DNA from: Croceitalea dokdonensis DOKDO 023
Lineage (GTDB): Bacteria; Bacteroidota; Bacteroidia; Flavobacteriales; Flavobacteriaceae
NCBI RefSeq assembly: GCF_001306415.1
Contig: NZ_LDJX01000001.1
Coordinates: 62,001 to 126,000, forward strand
DNA length: 64,000 nt
Reading direction: 5' to 3'
The first letter of the stretch is position 1. Each line of letters starts with the position of its first letter. The notes beneath the pieces are model-generated. The model was not told where the DNA came from, searched no databases, and saw nothing but the letters and a program-made list of their open reading frames with translations. A program made the position numbers and the translations under genes. Shown here one piece after another: positions 62,176 to 64,000 of the stretch.

Positions 62176-63755
62176 TTACAGGTACTAACTTTATTGGCTT
62201 TAAAAGTGTAAAAGGTGGAGGTAAAATGTTCACTACAACCAACCCAGTGTCCAACACAGAGAACCCTTGGAAGTTTACGGAGGTAGATGAAAATCAAGTG
62301 GACCAGGCGCTTGGATTGGCGACCCAAGCTTTTGAAATTTACCAACAAACCACGCCTACAAAAAGAGCTGAATTTTTAAACGCCATCGCCGATGGGATTG
62401 AGGCATTAGGTGATTCACTCATCAATACCTATTGTTTGGAAACCGGTCTGCCCCAAGGTCGCGCTAAAGGTGAGCGTGGAAGAACTGTGGGACAATTAAG
62501 GTCTTTTGCCAATTTGGTGGCTGAGGGTTCATGGGTTAAGGCAACTATTGATACCGCAGATTTAGGCCGGGAACCTATGCCTAAGTTGGACATCCGCAAA
62601 ATGATGGTGCCACTAGGTCCTGTGGTGGTCTTTGGGGCCAGTAATTTTCCATTGGCATATTCTACTGCTGGAGGTGACACGGCAAGTGCATTGGCTGCTG
62701 GTTGCCCGGTGGTGGTAAAGAGCCACCCCATGCATGCAGGAACTGGGGAACTGGTGGCAACGGCAATCATTGGCGCCGCCAAGGCCACGGGCATGCCAGA
62801 TGGAGTGTTTTCCAATCTAAATTCTTCGGGAATTGAGGTGGGACAGCAACTGGTAAAGCATCCGCAGGTAAAAGCGGTAGGTTTTACAGGAAGTATCAAA
62901 GGTGGTCGCGCTCTTTTGGATTTGGCGGCCGCCAGAAAGGAACCTATTCCCGTTTTTGCGGAAATGGGCAGCGTGAATCCGGTTGTGCTATTGCCAATTG
63001 CCTTAGGCTCCAAAGGAGATTATTGGGCCAAAACCTATGCAGGTTCCATTACTTTGGGTACCGGGCAATTTTGCACAAATCCAGGTGTCCTGTTGGGTTT
63101 GGATAGTGAAGTGCTTGATCATTTTATACAGATCCTTGGGGAAGAAATTATCAAAATTGAGCCAAGTTGCATGTTGCACCCCAATATCGCTAAGGCCTAT
63201 GAAACCAACAAGAATAGAATAACGGAAAAGAGCGGTGTGAACTTGGTGGCAGAGTTCCCAAAAGAAACAGCTCAAAACCATGCAAGGCAGGCGGTGGTCA
63301 AGATAAGCGGCGCGGATTTTAAGGCAAATCCAGAAGTACAAGAAGAAGTGTTTGGACCTTTTTCCCTAGTTGTGGCCTGTTCCAATACAGAAGAAATGAA
63401 CCAAGTAATCGCATTGATGCATGGCCAACTAACGGGAACCATTATCGCAGAACGCCAAGAATTGGATAACTACGGCAGTGTGGTCAATACCTTGCGTAAT
63501 AAGGTAGGCAGACTTATTTTTAATGGAGTGCCTACCGGTGTGGAAGTTTGTGCTGCCATGCAACATGGAGGTCCCTATCCCGCCAGTACGGACAGTAGGT
63601 TTTCTGCTGTTGGAGTTCATGCCATTGATCGTTGGGTACGTCCGTTAAGCTACCAAAACTGGCCCAACAACTTACTGCCGGCAGAATTGCGCAATGAGAA
63701 TCCATTGCAAATTGTAAGAACCATAGATGGTACATCTACCAAGGCAAAAATTTAG
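62172..63755 (+). CDS. Aldehyde dehydrogenase (NADP), probable 2-oxoglutarate semialdehyde dehydrogenase
   Basis: The 527-residue enzyme has the cofactor loop VFGASNFPLAYS, the general-base Glu in FAEMGSVNPV (about 263) and the nucleophile Cys in TLGTGQFCTNPG (about 301). Enzymes of this subtype oxidise 2-oxoglutarate (2,5-dioxovalerate) semialdehyde to 2-oxoglutarate, the last step of hydroxyproline and some sugar-acid pathways. It is translationally coupled to the deaminase gene by a 4-base overlap and is followed 3 bases later by the epimerase gene. Confidence 0.88.
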   Translation: MITGTNFIGFKSVKGGGKMFTTTNPVSNTENPWKFTEVDENQVDQALGLATQAFEIYQQTTPTKRAEFLNAIADGIEALGDSLINTYCLETGLPQGRAKGERGRTVGQLRSFANLVAEGSWVKATIDTADLGREPMPKLDIRKMMVPLGPVVVFGASNFPLAYSTAGGDTASALAAGCPVVVKSHPMHAGTGELVATAIIGAAKATGMPDGVFSNLNSSGIEVGQQLVKHPQVKAVGFTGSIKGGRALLDLAAARKEPIPVFAEMGSVNPVVLLPIALGSKGDYWAKTYAGSITLGTGQFCTNPGVLLGLDSEVLDHFIQILGEEIIKIEPSCMLHPNIAKAYETNKNRITEKSGVNLVAEFPKETAQNHARQAVVKISGADFKANPEVQEEVFGPFSLVVACSNTEEMNQVIALMHGQLTGTIIAERQELDNYGSVVNTLRNKVGRLIFNGVPTGVEVCAAMQHGGPYPASTDSRFSAVGVHAIDRWVRPLSYQNWPNNLLPAELRNENPLQIVRTIDGTSTKAKI

Positions 63756-63758
63756 GAT

Positions 63759-64000
63759 ATGGCAAAACATGTCTTTGAATGTATTGATGGGCATACCTGC
63801 GGAAACCCAGTGCGGTTGGTGGTGAGCGGTGCTCCAGAATTAATGGGAGCCAATATGAATGAAAAAAGACTTCATTTCTTGAAGGAATATGACTGGATCC
63901 GCACCGGACTTATGTTTGAGCCTCGCGGACATGATATGATGAGCGGAAGCATGCTCTATCCCGCACATGATGTAAAAAATGATGTTGCCGTACTGTTTAT
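63759..64000 (+). CDS. 4-hydroxyproline 2-epimerase (proline racemase family), 5' part
   Basis: The gene runs off the window; the first 80 codons are visible. The start IDGHTCGNPVRLVVSGAPE and the later FEPRGHDMMSGSMLYPAHD are diagnostic of the proline racemase superfamily, in the form seen in 4-hydroxyproline epimerases. The catalytic Cys motif lies past the edge. The enzyme turns trans-4-hydroxy-L-proline into cis-4-hydroxy-D-proline, the first step of the pathway whose later steps are encoded just upstream. An oxidase/dehydrogenase for the D-isomer is expected further right. Confidence 0.9.
   Translation, partial: MAKHVFECIDGHTCGNPVRLVVSGAPELMGANMNEKRLHFLKEYDWIRTGLMFEPRGHDMMSGSMLYPAHDVKNDVAVLF

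Noticed and set aside
1-64000. CRISPR arrays, insertion sequences, phage genes, rRNA genes, diversity-generating retroelement
   Set aside because: No regularly spaced repeats, transposase, integrase, reverse transcriptase or rRNA sequence was seen. The S23-type protein alone is not evidence of a retroelement.

Overview
The window looks like chromosome of a Bacteroidota bacterium, most likely a (marine) member of the Flavobacteriaceae. The signs are a secreted protein with a C-terminal gliding-motility/type IX sorting (type B) domain; promoters of the form TTG-N19..21-TAnnTTTG in front of rpmH, rpmE2 and tRNA-His; almost no Shine-Dalgarno sequences; a CarB without its C-terminal allosteric domain; a BshB1 bacillithiol deacetylase; the alternate Bacteroidetes GlmU-like protein; and several TPR histidine kinases. 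I see no rRNA, CRISPR array, transposase, integrase or phage gene. Most of the window is ordinary core genome.

Layout. 1-3.1 kb: end of a GH15 glucoamylase-type gene, a PLP decarboxylase and a secreted barrel-like protein. 3.2-12 kb: a leftward fatty-acid beta-oxidation block (MarR regulator, hydroxyacyl-CoA dehydrogenase/enoyl-CoA hydratase fusion, thiolase, acyl-CoA dehydrogenase, with an acyl-CoA ligase upstream), interrupted by a four-helix-bundle (S23/IVP) gene. 12-17 kb: a rightward fermentation cluster (pyruvate formate-lyase, its activase and a DUF3360 membrane protein) behind a CRP/FNR-type palindrome. 17-25.9 kb: purL, an RsmB-type methyltransferase, small secreted proteins and an ECF sigma factor module. 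26-35.6 kb: an MsbA-like ABC exporter, phosphohexomutase, type IX cargo protein, polyprenyl-phosphate glycosyltransferase, rpmE2 and a GlmU-like protein. 35.7-45.7 kb: sodium/solute symporter, mtaB, lytic transglycosylase, rpmH, carB. 45.7-52 kb: gnd and zwf (divergent), an M14 carboxypeptidase, a trans-sulfuration enzyme overlapping bshB1. 52-58.4 kb: three tandem paralogous TPR sensor kinases. 58.5-64 kb: tRNA-His, an M28 peptidase, an AraC regulator and, divergently, a trans-4-hydroxyproline catabolic operon that runs off the window.

How the parts fit together. The organism appears able to oxidise fatty acids, ferment pyruvate to formate and acetyl-CoA when oxygen is scarce, make NADPH by the oxidative pentose phosphate route, make bacillithiol, and feed on hydroxyproline (from collagen-like or plant/algal wall protein) into 2-oxoglutarate. 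The most unusual points are the middle one of the three tandem sensor kinases, which has lost its phospho-accepting histidine and carries a lipoprotein signal; the pairing of a DUF3360 transporter-like protein with pyruvate formate-lyase; and the S23-type gene that sits like a small cassette inside the beta-oxidation operon.
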